DNA of 64,000 nucleotides from Yoonia sp. (GTDB lineage: Bacteria > Pseudomonadota > Alphaproteobacteria > Rhodobacterales > Rhodobacteraceae): positions 23,487 to 87,486 of the forward strand of contig NZ_JAGYJK010000008.1 of the NCBI RefSeq assembly GCF_018402175.1, in the 5' to 3' direction. The notes beneath the pieces were generated by a model, which saw only the letters and a program-made list of their open reading frames with translations, was not told the origin of the DNA and searched no databases. A program made the translations under genes and the position numbers. Of this stretch, positions 17,817 through 27,264 are shown in pieces. Each line of letters starts with the position of its first letter. The stretch's first letter is position 1.

Positions 17817-18465
17817 ATGTTCATATTCCGCGTCTTGACCCTTTTTGCACTGTTGCTCCTTGCAGCCTGTTCAACCTATGTGGAAGATGAGGCGAGTGCG
17901 CAGTTTCAGCCTGTACTGCCGGATAGTACTTATAATAGCTGGCCCGTCCAACGGCAGTATTTATCACCCCGGCGTGTCTGGGCTTTTTGCCGTGGAGCAA
18001 CGCGCATCAAAGGTTGGAGATGTTCTGACCGTCGCATTGAACGAGTCGTTTCAGGCGACAAAGTCGCAAACTGCCAGTGCTGATAAATCGGATACTACCA
18101 CTGCGAACCTTCCTAGGTTCATTAGCCCCAACGATCCGGAATTCGGTATGACCCAATCTTTTGCAGGGTCTGGTGCTGCCGCACAATCGAACACCTTCAC
18201 CGGCCTGGTCACGGTGAGCGTGGTGCGGGTTTTTCCGAATGGCAATCTTCAGATTCTCGGGCAGAAAAAGCTGACGTTGAACAGCGGCGATGAATATGTG
18301 CGCGTCAGTGGGATCGTCCGGCGCAGTGACATCAGCCCTGCGAATATTGTCAGCTCGAATCGACTTGCCAATGCAGAGATCACATATACCGGCGCTGGTG
18401 ATATCGCCGACACGTCCAAACGCGGGTTGTTTTCACGCGCTGTGTCCAGTTTGAACTTGATCTAG
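17817..18465 (+). pseudogene. flgH: L-ring lipoprotein FlgH, apparent +1 frameshift
   Basis: FlgH forms the outer-membrane L ring. The reading starts at 17817 with a lipoprotein signal (LTLFALLLLAACSTYV) and runs to about 17950. The rest of the protein is one frame further on: SNGSIYHPGVSGLFAVEQRA, then KVGDVLTVALNESFQATKSQ, and a normal C-terminus ending SLNLI at 18465. Joining the two gives a protein of normal FlgH length. The break lies between about 17930 and 17965 and needs removal of one base. The gene is flanked at close spacing by intact flgG and flgI. FlgH is normally required for motility, so an assembly error is a real alternative to decay. Confidence 0.75.
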
Positions 18466-18474
18466 GGGGCCGTA

Positions 18475-19608
18475 ATGCGCTGCATACGATTACTCTTGAT
18501 CGGTCTTTTGGCTGTCACGATCAGCATGTGGTCCAGCATCGCGCAGGCGGACAGGGTCAAGGATATCGCAGCCCTGGCGGGCGTGCGGTCAAACCAGTTG
18601 GTTGGCTACGGTTTGGTTGTCGGTTTGTCCGGTACCGGTGACGGTGACCTGGGGATTACGCTGCAATCGTTGCAATCAATGGTGTCGCGGTTTGGTATGG
18701 TGACAGAGCTGGAGGGTCTGGATGGATCAAACGCAGCCGCAGTGATTGTTACAGCGGACCTACCAGCCTTTATCAAGCCCGGGCAGACGCTGGATGTGAC
18801 CGTATCGACCTTGGGCCCTTCAGAATCGTTGCGTGGTGGCACGCTTTTGCTGACACCCTTGCTGGGCGTTGATGGCGAGACTTATGCGCTGGCCCAGGGA
18901 AATCTGGTCGTAGGTGGCTTGGGCGTCTCAGGCGAAGACGGTTCCTCCCTGACGGTGAATGTTCCAACGGTCGGCCGCGTGCCGCAGGGCGCGACGGTCG
19001 AACGTTTGGTCGAGAATGCGTTCATCACAAATGAATATATGGTTCTCAACCTGCACCGCCCCGATTTTTCAACTGCAAGCAATGTTGCCGAGGCCATCAA
19101 TGTGATCTTCGGCGGGGGCACCGCCGTGCCGATTGATGCGTCTTCGATCCGTGTGCAAGCGCCCTCTGACCCCGAGCAAAAGGTGTCCTTTGCCAGCCTG
19201 ATCGAACAGGTCGAGGTCCAGCCAGGAGCACCGCCCGCGCAAGTCATCGTGAATTCACGTACGGGCACTGTTGTGATCGGGGGCAATGTCAATGTCACGC
19301 CTGCCGTCATCACGCATGGCAGCCTGACCGTCCGCATCCGCGAAGACCCGCAGGCCGTGCCGCAAAGCGAAACAATCGTTGCTGATGGTGTTGTGATCAA
19401 TACTCCGGCAGCGCCCGTTGTAACCCCAGACAGCGCGATCACTGTGGATGAACCGGAGGCGCGCGCTTTTCTTTTCGACCCAGGTGTTAACCTTAGCGAT
19501 GTGGTTGATTCAATTAACGCAATAGGTGCTACGCCGTCCGATCTTGTGGCTATCCTAGAGGCACTAAGGGCCGCTGGCGCTTTGCGCGCGCAGCTTATTA
19601 TCATCTGA
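18475..19608 (+). CDS. flgI: Flagellar P-ring protein FlgI
   Basis: FlgI assembles the periplasmic P ring around the rod. The 377-aa precursor has a cleavable signal peptide (about residues 1-25, ending SIAQA before DRVKDIA), then the invariant [20 protein letters not shown] and the C-terminal [20 protein letters not shown]. Length is normal and the frame is intact. It lies nine bases after the flgH stop. Confidence 0.94.
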   Translation: MRCIRLLLIGLLAVTISMWSSIAQADRVKDIAALAGVRSNQLVGYGLVVGLSGTGDGDLGITLQSLQSMVSRFGMVTELEGLDGSNAAAVIVTADLPAFIKPGQTLDVTVSTLGPSESLRGGTLLLTPLLGVDGETYALAQGNLVVGGLGVSGEDGSSLTVNVPTVGRVPQGATVERLVENAFITNEYMVLNLHRPDFSTASNVAEAINVIFGGGTAVPIDASSIRVQAPSDPEQKVSFASLIEQVEVQPGAPPAQVIVNSRTGTVVIGGNVNVTPAVITHGSLTVRIREDPQAVPQSETIVADGVVINTPAAPVVTPDSAITVDEPEARAFLFDPGVNLSDVVDSINAIGATPSDLVAILEALRAAGALRAQLIII

Positions 19609-19644
19609 ACGAAGAACTGTGCCGCAAGAAAACGAGGCTATGTT

Positions 19645-19984
19645 ATGAATCCCATCGAGTCCTTCTGCGTTCAATCTGGCTGCGGATGCTGCGTTTCAAA
19701 GCGAGCAGTCCACGTCTTTGAAACGTGATTCAAGGTTGGAGACGCCTGAACAGCTTGCGGCGGTTGCCGAACAGTTTGAGGCAATTTTTGTAAAAGCCAT
19801 TTTATCTTCTGCGCGTTCGGCGGAATTGTCTGATCCTTTGCTAAATAGTGAGGGACAAAAGACGTTTACTCAGATGCTAGATGCTGAATACGCCGGGGCA
19901 CTGGCGCAGCGAGAATCTCTTGGCATCGCAGATGCTATCGTGCGGCAGTTTCAAAACAGAGTACGGAATGGAGACGCAGATTAA
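19645..19984 (+). pseudogene. flgJ: Rod-binding protein FlgJ (single-domain), apparent N-terminal frameshift
   Basis: The open frame from TTG 19718 gives 88 aa of the rod-binding (FlgJ_N/CheL) domain, with LAAVAEQFEAIFVKAILSSA and GQKTFTQMLDAEYAGALAQR. That frame can be followed back to 19649 without a usable start. ATG 19645 has an excellent GAGG seven bases upstream, but its frame (MNPIES...) closes after 27 codons; one extra base around 19655-19670 explains both. The joined product would be about 112 aa. There is no muramidase domain, as usual in alphaproteobacterial FlgJ, so peptidoglycan cutting must come from another protein. It is directly followed by flgK. Confidence 0.7.
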
Positions 19985-22900
19985 ATGGCCAGTTTGTTGG
20001 ACATTGGCCGCAGTGGGGTCCAGGCGCAACGCGAGGCACTGAGTGTCACCGGCCAAAATATCGTAAATGCCAACACTGAGGGCTATCGCCGCAGAGACGC
20101 GACGCTCACCGAAGTGTATGGTATTCAAAGCGAGCTCACTGGCCTGTCATCGCAAACGGGGCTGGGCGTTAAGCTGGGCGAGATCCGCAGGGCTTATGAT
20201 GGATTTCTGACTGAAAGCAAACGCAGCGCCACAGCGCGGTTCGAAGCCTCTGATGCCTTCGTTGGCAAGCTGGAACAGCTAGAAAACCTGATTCTTCCCA
20301 ATGAAGGCGATCTGGCCGTCGTGATGACCGCGTTTTTCGATAACCTGACCCAGGTTGCTGCCAGCCCTGGTGATTTTGCCCCCCGCGAAGCCGCATTGGA
20401 AATGGGGGAAACCGTCGCAAATGCCTTTAAAACGACGGCGGGCATGCTGACGAGTTTGATGAACGGTACAGCCCAAGAGATTGGTGTTGAATTGGTTGAC
20501 GTGAACCGTACGCTTCAAGCACTTAGCGTCATCAATGGGCAGTTGCGATCGTCGAACCTCGGAAGTGCGCCGCCACACAATCTTTTGGATGAACGTGATC
20601 GCCTGCTGGATTCGCTTGCCGAGAAAATCCCCGTCAACATCAAAATTGGAGCGCGGCTGGACGCCGAGCTTCGATTGGGGGCATCCGACTCGGGGCCGCT
20701 TATTCTGACGGGTGAAGATGCCAAAAAGCTGTCTGTGGTCGAGGGCGAATCCGGAAGCATCATGTTCCGTGTCGGCTCTGGTCAGATCGTATCCCAGCTG
20801 GAAACGGGCGGGTTGCGCGGGTTGGTTGATGCGCATGGTACGAATCGTCGCGCGCTGAGTGAGCTTGACGCGCTGGCGCGCGACTTTAGTCAAAAACTGA
20901 ACGACCAGCATGCGCAGGGGATTGATCTGGACGGGCAGCTTGGACGAGAGCTTTTTGCCGTAGCCGATTTTTCCGTTACCGCCGGTGCGTCCAACCAAGG
21001 GGATGCGCAAGCAACGATCCGTCTGGTTCCTGGCCTGGCAGACCGGCTGGGAGCGTTGCAGATGACGTTCGATGGGCGTCGTGGGCAATGGCAACTGACA
21101 GATGATACCGGTGCAAGGCTGGGTGCTGGGCGCGCGAGCCTCGAGATAGACGGCGCGGTCATTCTTGTTGAGGGAACGCCCGAAGACGGCGATACATTCA
21201 GCATTACACCGATGTCGGGCGAGGCGTCGCGAATCTCGTTTTTGTTGACGCGGGGCGAGGAAATTGCCGCAGCTTCGACGATTGCGATCTATCCTACCAC
21301 AACAAATAAAGGGTCGGCAGTCCTGACATCGACACAGGAAGCCTTGCCTGGGTCGGGTGTGCCGGCGCTGTCGTCGGTTCTGACAAACAACCTTTCGCCT
21401 GTCGCGGCAAAAGATTTTCTGCGCGGCGGTGTCGTCGGAAGTATCCCGCGCGGTACCGAGTCGATCACGCTGGCAAGCCTGGCTACACAAACAACGGCGA
21501 CAGTTTCAGCACAGAATGATGCGGATATCGGGGGTCTGACACTGACCGTTGGTGGGACGAATTACAGCTTTTCGCTGGACCCCGAAACAGTTGGAACCGA
21601 TGCATGGGTTTCAGGCGAAGAAATCGCCAAGTATTTGTCTGCGGGTGTTCTCCGATCGACGACAACCGACCTAACGATTTCAGAACTTGGCCTTTCTGTG
21701 ACAGGATCGGCAACAGGGTTTACCTTTGCCTCGGATGGTGTGCGTGAGCTGACAGCAATCAGCGCCGTTTCCGCTGGGGGCAACGCGTTGCTCACCAATA
21801 TCACAAGCGGCAAACCAGCCAGTGATATCCGGATTTTTACCCGCGAGGGGCGGCAGGTTTCTGGGACGCCGCTTGCTGCGGCTGAAGTGGCGCAGCTGCT
21901 GACGACTGAGAACGGATTTAATGCATCTGCTGAATACCGGTCCGATTATAATGCGGTCAGTGGTTCATCAAGTTATCGTGGCATGTCGGTGACGCAGCGC
22001 AGTTCCGGAGCCGACCCACTGGCAAGCGGTCTGCAATCCAAGATGGTTTCCTTGACGGGTCTCAGCGGCACTGCGGTTGGTACTATTTCATCCAACCCCG
22101 CGGCGAATAGCACGACAGCCCAAACCATCAGCCTTCAGATGGACACGGGGACCACTGGCACGCTCAGCATTCCCGCAGGCGTTGATGCCGCCTATGTTGC
22201 GCAAGAGGCAAACAAGGCATTCGCCCCGGTCGGGGTGAGTGCTGTGGCGCGTACGGCGATACGTTTGTCGCTGGATGGTGTGGGAAGCGGGACAACACAA
22301 TTCGACCTGAAAGGTGTGAACGACACCGCATTGAAGATTACGGCACAGATCAACGATGGCGATCTATCAGAGCTGGTGCAGGCGGTTAATCGTAGATCCG
22401 ATGAAACCGGCGTCACAGCCGAGCTTTCTGTGTCGGGCAATGCCGTCACCTTGGTACAGCGGGATGGCTTTGACGTTGTTACGACGAACATCTCGTCTGG
22501 TGTGGCTTTGCGCGCCAGCTCGCTTGACCAAATGTACAACCCTCTCGCGCTCAATGACGCAGACTCGCCATCGGAGGCGGTGTCCTTCACCGCTGATCTG
22601 CGGTTTAGCGGGACTGTCGCCTTTAGAAGCGGGTCTGGCTTTGACCTAACGACAAGCGGCGAGGGACGCGCGGATTTCACGCTGGAATCTTCTGCTGATC
22701 CGATGAAGGGCGGCTTGGTTTCGCAAGAGCATTCAAATGGTGGCACGCTTGCTGCGCTGAGCTACGCTGTGGATAGTAGTATCGACGGGCTGTCGCAAAA
22801 TGTCGATGGCACGCGCATTCATGCGCCTTCGGCGCGATTTGAAACTGTTTTGACAGCGGCAGACGGCACGCTGTTCGAGGCGGATGTGTCAGCGAACGAA

Positions 22901-24307
22901 CTAAGCGCCGGCATCATGACAGGTGAAAGTGTGGCCCAACTGACCGCACAAAAGCTGCGCGCGCAGGCCCCGGTTCCGTCGCTGCAGGGCGCCGTGTTTG
23001 GATCGACCTCGATCCCTGCGATTGGCGTCTCTGCAAGGTTCGTTCTGGCGGGTGCTGAATATACTTTGACCCGCGTGGATGATGGCAATCCCGATCGGCT
23101 GACGGCCTTGGATTTTGCGATTTCTGGGCCTGAATCTGGGCGGATCACGCCCCTTGTTACCCAGACCTTAATCTCCACAGCAGAAGATGGAGAAAAAGAA
23201 TATAATTACTCCCTCGCACTTGTTGTGACGGATGGGCAGCTTGCCGGTGCGGGACCACGACCAGTGGCCGATTCTGGCGCAGCGGCTTTTGGGTTGTCGG
23301 ACAGTCAGGTCACGCAAAGCCTGCAAGGCCGCAGCTTTGATGCGACCGCAAAAACTGATGGTACCTACCAAATTGACGTCACCGTCGGTGGCGACGCAAA
23401 AACGGTGGTGCTTCAAGCGACCAGCGGTGTGTTGAGCCTGCAATCCGCAAGCGTTGGGCTGTCGGTTGACATCACCGTGGGCGATGATGGATCGACCAGC
23501 ATCACGCTGACATCTGCGGTGGGTTCGGCTGTCATGGCTGTCACGCCATCCGATGTCGCAGCCGATCTTGGCTTCAAGCTTGCCAATGCCGAACTGAGTG
23601 TCGAAAACGGCAAGCTTTTGGCGCGCAGCACCGACGAAACTGTGGTCGACATCAAGGCTGGTGGCACCAGTGCCGCCGGGATTTACCTGCATCTGGACGA
23701 TCTTCCCGACGAAGAGCTGATCGTCGTGATGGGTTCAGATGGCGCAAGACGCCTGAGCGCGGAATTCGAAATCGGCGAGCCGCTGACGGCCAAAACCCGT
23801 GGACCAGAGCAGTTTCGGATCGAGATGATGGATGACGCATCAGGCCGGGTCGAGCTTTTTGATATGGTATCGGGGGCATCGATCGCAACCCGCATGTCGA
23901 GCGGATTGGCCCGGTTCAATGTGACGGGTCAAACATTGGAACTAGCGGGCTTTGCGGATACCGGTGACAGCTTTCAATTTGCTACGGGGCAACGATCTTC
24001 GGGCGATTCACGCAACCTGGACGAGCTGATCAAGCTTGGTGAGCAAGGCAGCGGTCGGCGAACCTTTCAAGATAACTTTCGCTCCATCGCCGCAGGCGTT
24101 GGTTCCAGCCTCGAAGCTGGGCGGCTGACGCGCGCATCAAATGAGGCGGTCCGCGATGCTGCGGTTGCGTCAGAAAGTGAATTGAGTGGGGTGAACCTTG
24201 ATGAAGAAGCAGCAAAGTTGATGGCTCAGCAACAAGCCTACCAAGCGGCGGCACGCATCCTGCAAACCGCACGAGAATTGTTCGACACACTGATCCGGAT
24301 CGCATGA
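19985..24307 (+). CDS. flgK: Hook-filament junction protein FlgK (HAP1), giant variant
   Basis: FlgK joins hook and filament. The N-terminus MASLLDIGRSGVQAQREAL and QNIVNANTEGYRRRDATL is canonical, followed by the FlgK helical domain with LLDERDRLLDSLAEKI. The C-terminus LSGVNLDEEAAKLMAQQQAY and AARILQTARELFDTLIRIA is diagnostic. At 1440 aa it is more than twice the usual 450-650; the extra is a long beta-rich central region (about residues 400-1330). I recall that R. sphaeroides Fla1 also has an oversized FlgK. The frame is intact. flgL follows after eight bases. Confidence 0.92.
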   Translation: MASLLDIGRSGVQAQREALSVTGQNIVNANTEGYRRRDATLTEVYGIQSELTGLSSQTGLGVKLGEIRRAYDGFLTESKRSATARFEASDAFVGKLEQLENLILPNEGDLAVVMTAFFDNLTQVAASPGDFAPREAALEMGETVANAFKTTAGMLTSLMNGTAQEIGVELVDVNRTLQALSVINGQLRSSNLGSAPPHNLLDERDRLLDSLAEKIPVNIKIGARLDAELRLGASDSGPLILTGEDAKKLSVVEGESGSIMFRVGSGQIVSQLETGGLRGLVDAHGTNRRALSELDALARDFSQKLNDQHAQGIDLDGQLGRELFAVADFSVTAGASNQGDAQATIRLVPGLADRLGALQMTFDGRRGQWQLTDDTGARLGAGRASLEIDGAVILVEGTPEDGDTFSITPMSGEASRISFLLTRGEEIAAASTIAIYPTTTNKGSAVLTSTQEALPGSGVPALSSVLTNNLSPVAAKDFLRGGVVGSIPRGTESITLASLATQTTATVSAQNDADIGGLTLTVGGTNYSFSLDPETVGTDAWVSGEEIAKYLSAGVLRSTTTDLTISELGLSVTGSATGFTFASDGVRELTAISAVSAGGNALLTNITSGKPASDIRIFTREGRQVSGTPLAAAEVAQLLTTENGFNASAEYRSDYNAVSGSSSYRGMSVTQRSSGADPLASGLQSKMVSLTGLSGTAVGTISSNPAANSTTAQTISLQMDTGTTGTLSIPAGVDAAYVAQEANKAFAPVGVSAVARTAIRLSLDGVGSGTTQFDLKGVNDTALKITAQINDGDLSELVQAVNRRSDETGVTAELSVSGNAVTLVQRDGFDVVTTNISSGVALRASSLDQMYNPLALNDADSPSEAVSFTADLRFSGTVAFRSGSGFDLTTSGEGRADFTLESSADPMKGGLVSQEHSNGGTLAALSYAVDSSIDGLSQNVDGTRIHAPSARFETVLTAADGTLFEADVSANELSAGIMTGESVAQLTAQKLRAQAPVPSLQGAVFGSTSIPAIGVSARFVLAGAEYTLTRVDDGNPDRLTALDFAISGPESGRITPLVTQTLISTAEDGEKEYNYSLALVVTDGQLAGAGPRPVADSGAAAFGLSDSQVTQSLQGRSFDATAKTDGTYQIDVTVGGDAKTVVLQATSGVLSLQSASVGLSVDITVGDDGSTSITLTSAVGSAVMAVTPSDVAADLGFKLANAELSVENGKLLARSTDETVVDIKAGGTSAAGIYLHLDDLPDEELIVVMGSDGARRLSAEFEIGEPLTAKTRGPEQFRIEMMDDASGRVELFDMVSGASIATRMSSGLARFNVTGQTLELAGFADTGDSFQFATGQRSSGDSRNLDELIKLGEQGSGRRTFQDNFRSIAAGVGSSLEAGRLTRASNEAVRDAAVASESELSGVNLDEEAAKLMAQQQAYQAAARILQTARELFDTLIRIA

Positions 24308-24315
24308 GGTAAAAT

Positions 24316-25578
24316 ATGTCTATATCAACCAAGCTATTTTCTGATCAGATGTTGACGCGGTTCTCGCAGGTCAACAAAGAAATCGAACTGCGCCAGACAA
24401 AAATCTCGACTGGGCGTGAAATCACTGAAGCCTCTGAAAAGCCTATCGAGGCTGTCAAATTGTCCGCTTTGGAACAAAGCTTGACACAGCTGAAGGGGTT
24501 TCAACGAAACACAACGACCGCGCAGCAGCGTCTGTCATTGGGTGATACGGTACTGGCAAGCGTTGACGGTATCATGGCGCAGCTGCGCGAGCGGGCGATT
24601 TCTGCAAATACAGACACTGTCAGTGCATCGGACCTGGCGGCAATTCGGGTTGATGTTGCACAAAGCCGTGAGGCATTGATTGATCTTGCAAACAGCCGCA
24701 CGTCGGACGATCAGGCACTGTTCGGCGGATATGCCACTGATATTCAACCATTCACGCCAGATACGAATGGCCGCATCCAGTATCGCGGTGATGGCGGTCA
24801 GCATACCTTGGCGGCTTCTGAAACGACGCGACTGCCCACATCGGTGAATGGGGCCGAGGTTTTCATGCAGGTTGACACGTCTGATGGTGTCGCAAGCATT
24901 TTTGATATTGTTGATAGTTTCGAGGCAGCTTTGTTGACCGATGGCAGCTATGCCAGCACGCTTTCGGCCGATGCAGGTGATGGACTTTCGCTAAGCTTTA
25001 ACGGGGACCGTGTTCCGCGTGATGTGTCGTTCGATCTGCAAGGTCCATCAGGGAGCATGTCGATCACGGCAACCGATGTTGTCGGCGGGTCGCATGATCA
25101 GCTGGTCAGTGCGATCAACGAGCAATCGTCGAGGACCGGTGTCAGCGCAACGGTCGATGGTGGCCGCCTGGTGCTGTCGGCCGCTACCGGGACGATCGCT
25201 TTGTCTGCGCTCAAGATCGAAGGCGTTGAACTTGCGTCGCGCGAACCGCGCTTTACGATCATGACTGATGGTGAGCCACCACAAACGATGGTGCCGACGG
25301 CGCAAACGCTTGATGCGCAGTTGGAGAAGCTTGTGCAGGCAGGACAGGACATCGCCGTTTCGCGCACCAAGATTGGTGCGCGGTTAAAGCGTGCCGACGA
25401 TCAAGAGGCTGCGTTGCAATCGCGCGCCTTGGCCTTGGAAACTGACGTGAACGAGCTTGGCTCTGCTGATCTGGGCAAGGTCGTGACCGAGCTTCAGGCA
25501 CTGCTGGTGTCGCGCGATGCGGCTATGCAGGCCTATTCGCGTATCGGCCAAAGCAGCTTGTTCGACTTTCTCAAGTAG
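24316..25578 (+). CDS. flgL: Hook-filament junction protein FlgL (HAP3)
   Basis: FlgL forms the second junction layer onto which flagellin polymerises. The 420-aa sequence shows flagellin-like ends: an N-terminal helix with IELRQTKISTGREITEASEKP, and C-terminal ALALETDVNELGSADLGKVV plus SRIGQSSLFDFLK. LANSRTSDDQALFGGYAT in the middle is typical of FlgL. It is the last gene of the flgG transcript. Confidence 0.92.
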   Translation: MSISTKLFSDQMLTRFSQVNKEIELRQTKISTGREITEASEKPIEAVKLSALEQSLTQLKGFQRNTTTAQQRLSLGDTVLASVDGIMAQLRERAISANTDTVSASDLAAIRVDVAQSREALIDLANSRTSDDQALFGGYATDIQPFTPDTNGRIQYRGDGGQHTLAASETTRLPTSVNGAEVFMQVDTSDGVASIFDIVDSFEAALLTDGSYASTLSADAGDGLSLSFNGDRVPRDVSFDLQGPSGSMSITATDVVGGSHDQLVSAINEQSSRTGVSATVDGGRLVLSAATGTIALSALKIEGVELASREPRFTIMTDGEPPQTMVPTAQTLDAQLEKLVQAGQDIAVSRTKIGARLKRADDQEAALQSRALALETDVNELGSADLGKVVTELQALLVSRDAAMQAYSRIGQSSLFDFLK

Positions 25579-25585
25579 CACCATC

Positions 25586-25602
25586 TTGGCACGCTTTCTG
25601 CA
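25586..25602 (+). promoter_or_regulatory. Sigma-54 promoter of the second FlgF/FlgE-like gene
   Basis: TTGGCACGCTTTCTGCA has GG (25588-25589) and GC (25600-25601) at exact N10 spacing, 33 bases before ATG 25635. Confidence 0.88.
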
Positions 25603-25634
25603 AAGCTACACCAGTGAACGCTGAGGAGATGTAA

Positions 25635-26441
25635 ATGTTCGGTACGATCAAATCTGGCATGGCCACTTCAATGTTTGAAATCGCAGTGGTTTCAAACAAT
25701 GTTGCAAACTCCGGCACCACAGCTTTTCGAAAGAGCAACACAAGCTTTTCGGATCTGTACAGCGGCGGGTCGGCTGACTCGGTTGCCCGCCTGTCCAAAG
25801 GCGTCGGCAGCATCGTCGATGGGACAAAGCAAAGCACAGAGCAGGGCGGCTTGTTGACCCGTGACGGTGTACTTAATCTTGCTTTGATCGGAAAAGGCAT
25901 GTTCGTGTCTGCTGCCCCCGCCGGTGAAACGGCTGCTTCCGAAACGCTTACTTTCACGCGGGACGGAGAGTTTTCGCTGGACAAAGATGGAGTCTTGCGG
26001 ACGTCGACAAATGACTTCGTGATGGGGTTCGATGGTGCTGGCGGTGAGGCTCTGCAAACCCTAAAGGTTCCAGTGAGCCAAACTGAAGGCGGCGCCCAAC
26101 TGACAGCACTAGAGATCGGTACCGACGGCAAGCTTCTGGCCACATATGGTTCCGAACCCGCAGTAGTCTTAGGCCAGATTGCGATCAGCGCTTTTCCGAA
26201 TGAAACAGCGCTTCGGCAGAAAGGGATGAACCGCTTTCAAGCCACTGACGGGGCGGGTCAAGTCGTTCTTGGTGTCGGTGGTCAAGATGGATTTGGCATG
26301 ATACAATCAGGAACCCTAGAGACGTCGAACGTCGATCTGACAATTGAATTGACAGATATGATCCGCGCGCAGCAGCAGTTTTCGGGATCGTCGCGTATTC
26401 TGCAAACCTATTCCGACATGATCGAGAAACTCACCCGATAG
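25635..26441 (+). CDS. Second FlgF/FlgE-like rod or hook protein
   Basis: A 268-aa member of the rod/hook family in addition to flgB, C, E, F and G. It has VVSNNVANSGTTAFRKSN near the N-terminus, a GKGMFV variant of the QGFF motif, and the C-terminal TLETSNVDLTIELTDMIRAQ with GSSRILQTYSDMIEKLTR. The closest resemblance is to FlgF/FlgE-type proteins. It has its own consensus sigma-54 promoter directly after flgL. Its role (extra rod layer, adapter or hook-length variant) cannot be decided from sequence. Automatic annotation would probably name it flgF. Confidence 0.75.
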   Translation: MFGTIKSGMATSMFEIAVVSNNVANSGTTAFRKSNTSFSDLYSGGSADSVARLSKGVGSIVDGTKQSTEQGGLLTRDGVLNLALIGKGMFVSAAPAGETAASETLTFTRDGEFSLDKDGVLRTSTNDFVMGFDGAGGEALQTLKVPVSQTEGGAQLTALEIGTDGKLLATYGSEPAVVLGQIAISAFPNETALRQKGMNRFQATDGAGQVVLGVGGQDGFGMIQSGTLETSNVDLTIELTDMIRAQQQFSGSSRILQTYSDMIEKLTR

Positions 26442-26474
26442 GCAATATTTCATGTCACTCGTGGGACTTCTTTG

Positions 26475-27170
26475 ATGCACAGCGCGAGTTACGCTTTCTC
26501 GTAGAAGTGTTGTTTCCGGTCTTCTATGTGTACCCGTGGGTGCAAGCGCTGCACCGCTCGTCGATCTTGAGAAAGGTGGCGGTTTATTTTCTCACAATCC
26601 GGTATCTGCTGAACAGGGTTCCGAGAGTTCGATGATGCAGCTTTATACGCAACAAGCGTCGGCTGGTCCGGTCGAGAGTGAAAAACAGGCCCGCGTATCG
26701 TTACTGGCCGCCCGTCCCTGCCTTTCATGGCGCGTCTGCACAATGCAAATACTGGTGAACGGCTTTTTCTGGATGTTCCCGCTTCATTAGATTTGGGGTG
26801 GATTCAGCGCCGCCGATTGAACCATTTCATGCGTGATTGGCGTGAAGACCAGGTCAAAGTGATGGATCCTTCGGTTGTTCAGGATTTTCTGGAAATATGC
26901 AGGGCGTTTGCGACACCCGGCAATCCGACCGATGTAAAAGTGAATTCAGGATACCGGTCCCAAAGGACAAACGAGTTGCTGCGGCAAAGAAGTCGAAATG
27001 TTGCCATCAACTCGCTCCACATGGAAGGCAGGGCTATTGATTTTGCCTTGCCAAAAGTTTCACAGCGCCAACTTGGCGCCACCGCCAATGCAATATGTCG
27101 TGGAGGCGTTGGTACTTATAGTACTTTTGTCCACATCGATAGCGGTACAAATCGACATTGGGGCGCCTGA
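26475..27170 (+). pseudogene. DUF882/M15-type peptidoglycan peptidase, two apparent frameshifts
   Basis: The C-terminal half (open from 26727) has the M15/DUF882 zinc-peptidase signature SLHMEGRAIDFALP and the final FVHIDSG, preceded by VKVNSGYRSQRTNELLRQRS; the metal-binding His and Asp residues are intact. The N-terminal part lies in another frame (26478-26720) and reads as a Tat-type signal, LSRRSVVSGLL, then a Ser/Gln-rich linker. No start codon exists in that frame before GTG 26536. Deleting one C after ATG 26475 would supply one, and adding one base near 26712-26726 would join the halves. The gene follows the second FlgF-like gene, so it may cut peptidoglycan for rod passage. Confidence 0.6.
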
Positions 27171-27220
27171 CCTCTGGCCGCTTTGTATTGCTTCTGTGTG
27201 TTTAATGACAGATTGTTAAC

Positions 27221-27237
27221 TTGGCCTTGTTTGTGCA
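27221..27237 (+). promoter_or_regulatory. Possible sigma-54 promoter of flhG-fliA
   Basis: TTGGCCTTGTTTGTGCA has GG (27223-27224) and GC (27235-27236) at exact N10 spacing, but CC replaces CA after the GG and GTGC replaces TTGC. It is 28 bases before the flhG ATG. Confidence 0.5.
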
Positions 27238-27264
27238 TATGTGTTCGAAAGGGAGTCTGGTGTC

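Noticed and set aside
17930..17965. Programmed +1 frameshifting in flgH
   Set aside because: No slippery sequence with rare or stop codon, no downstream structure noticed, and several other single-base breaks exist nearby, so error or decay is simpler.
20279..21490. A 403-codon minus-strand frame opposite flgK, and similar long frames at 4374-5324 and 36168-37151
   Set aside because: All are antisense to well-supported genes and show shadow-type amino acid composition.
27202..27219. TTAA...TTAA before flhG as a second CtrA site
   Set aside because: The spacer is 10 bases, not 7.
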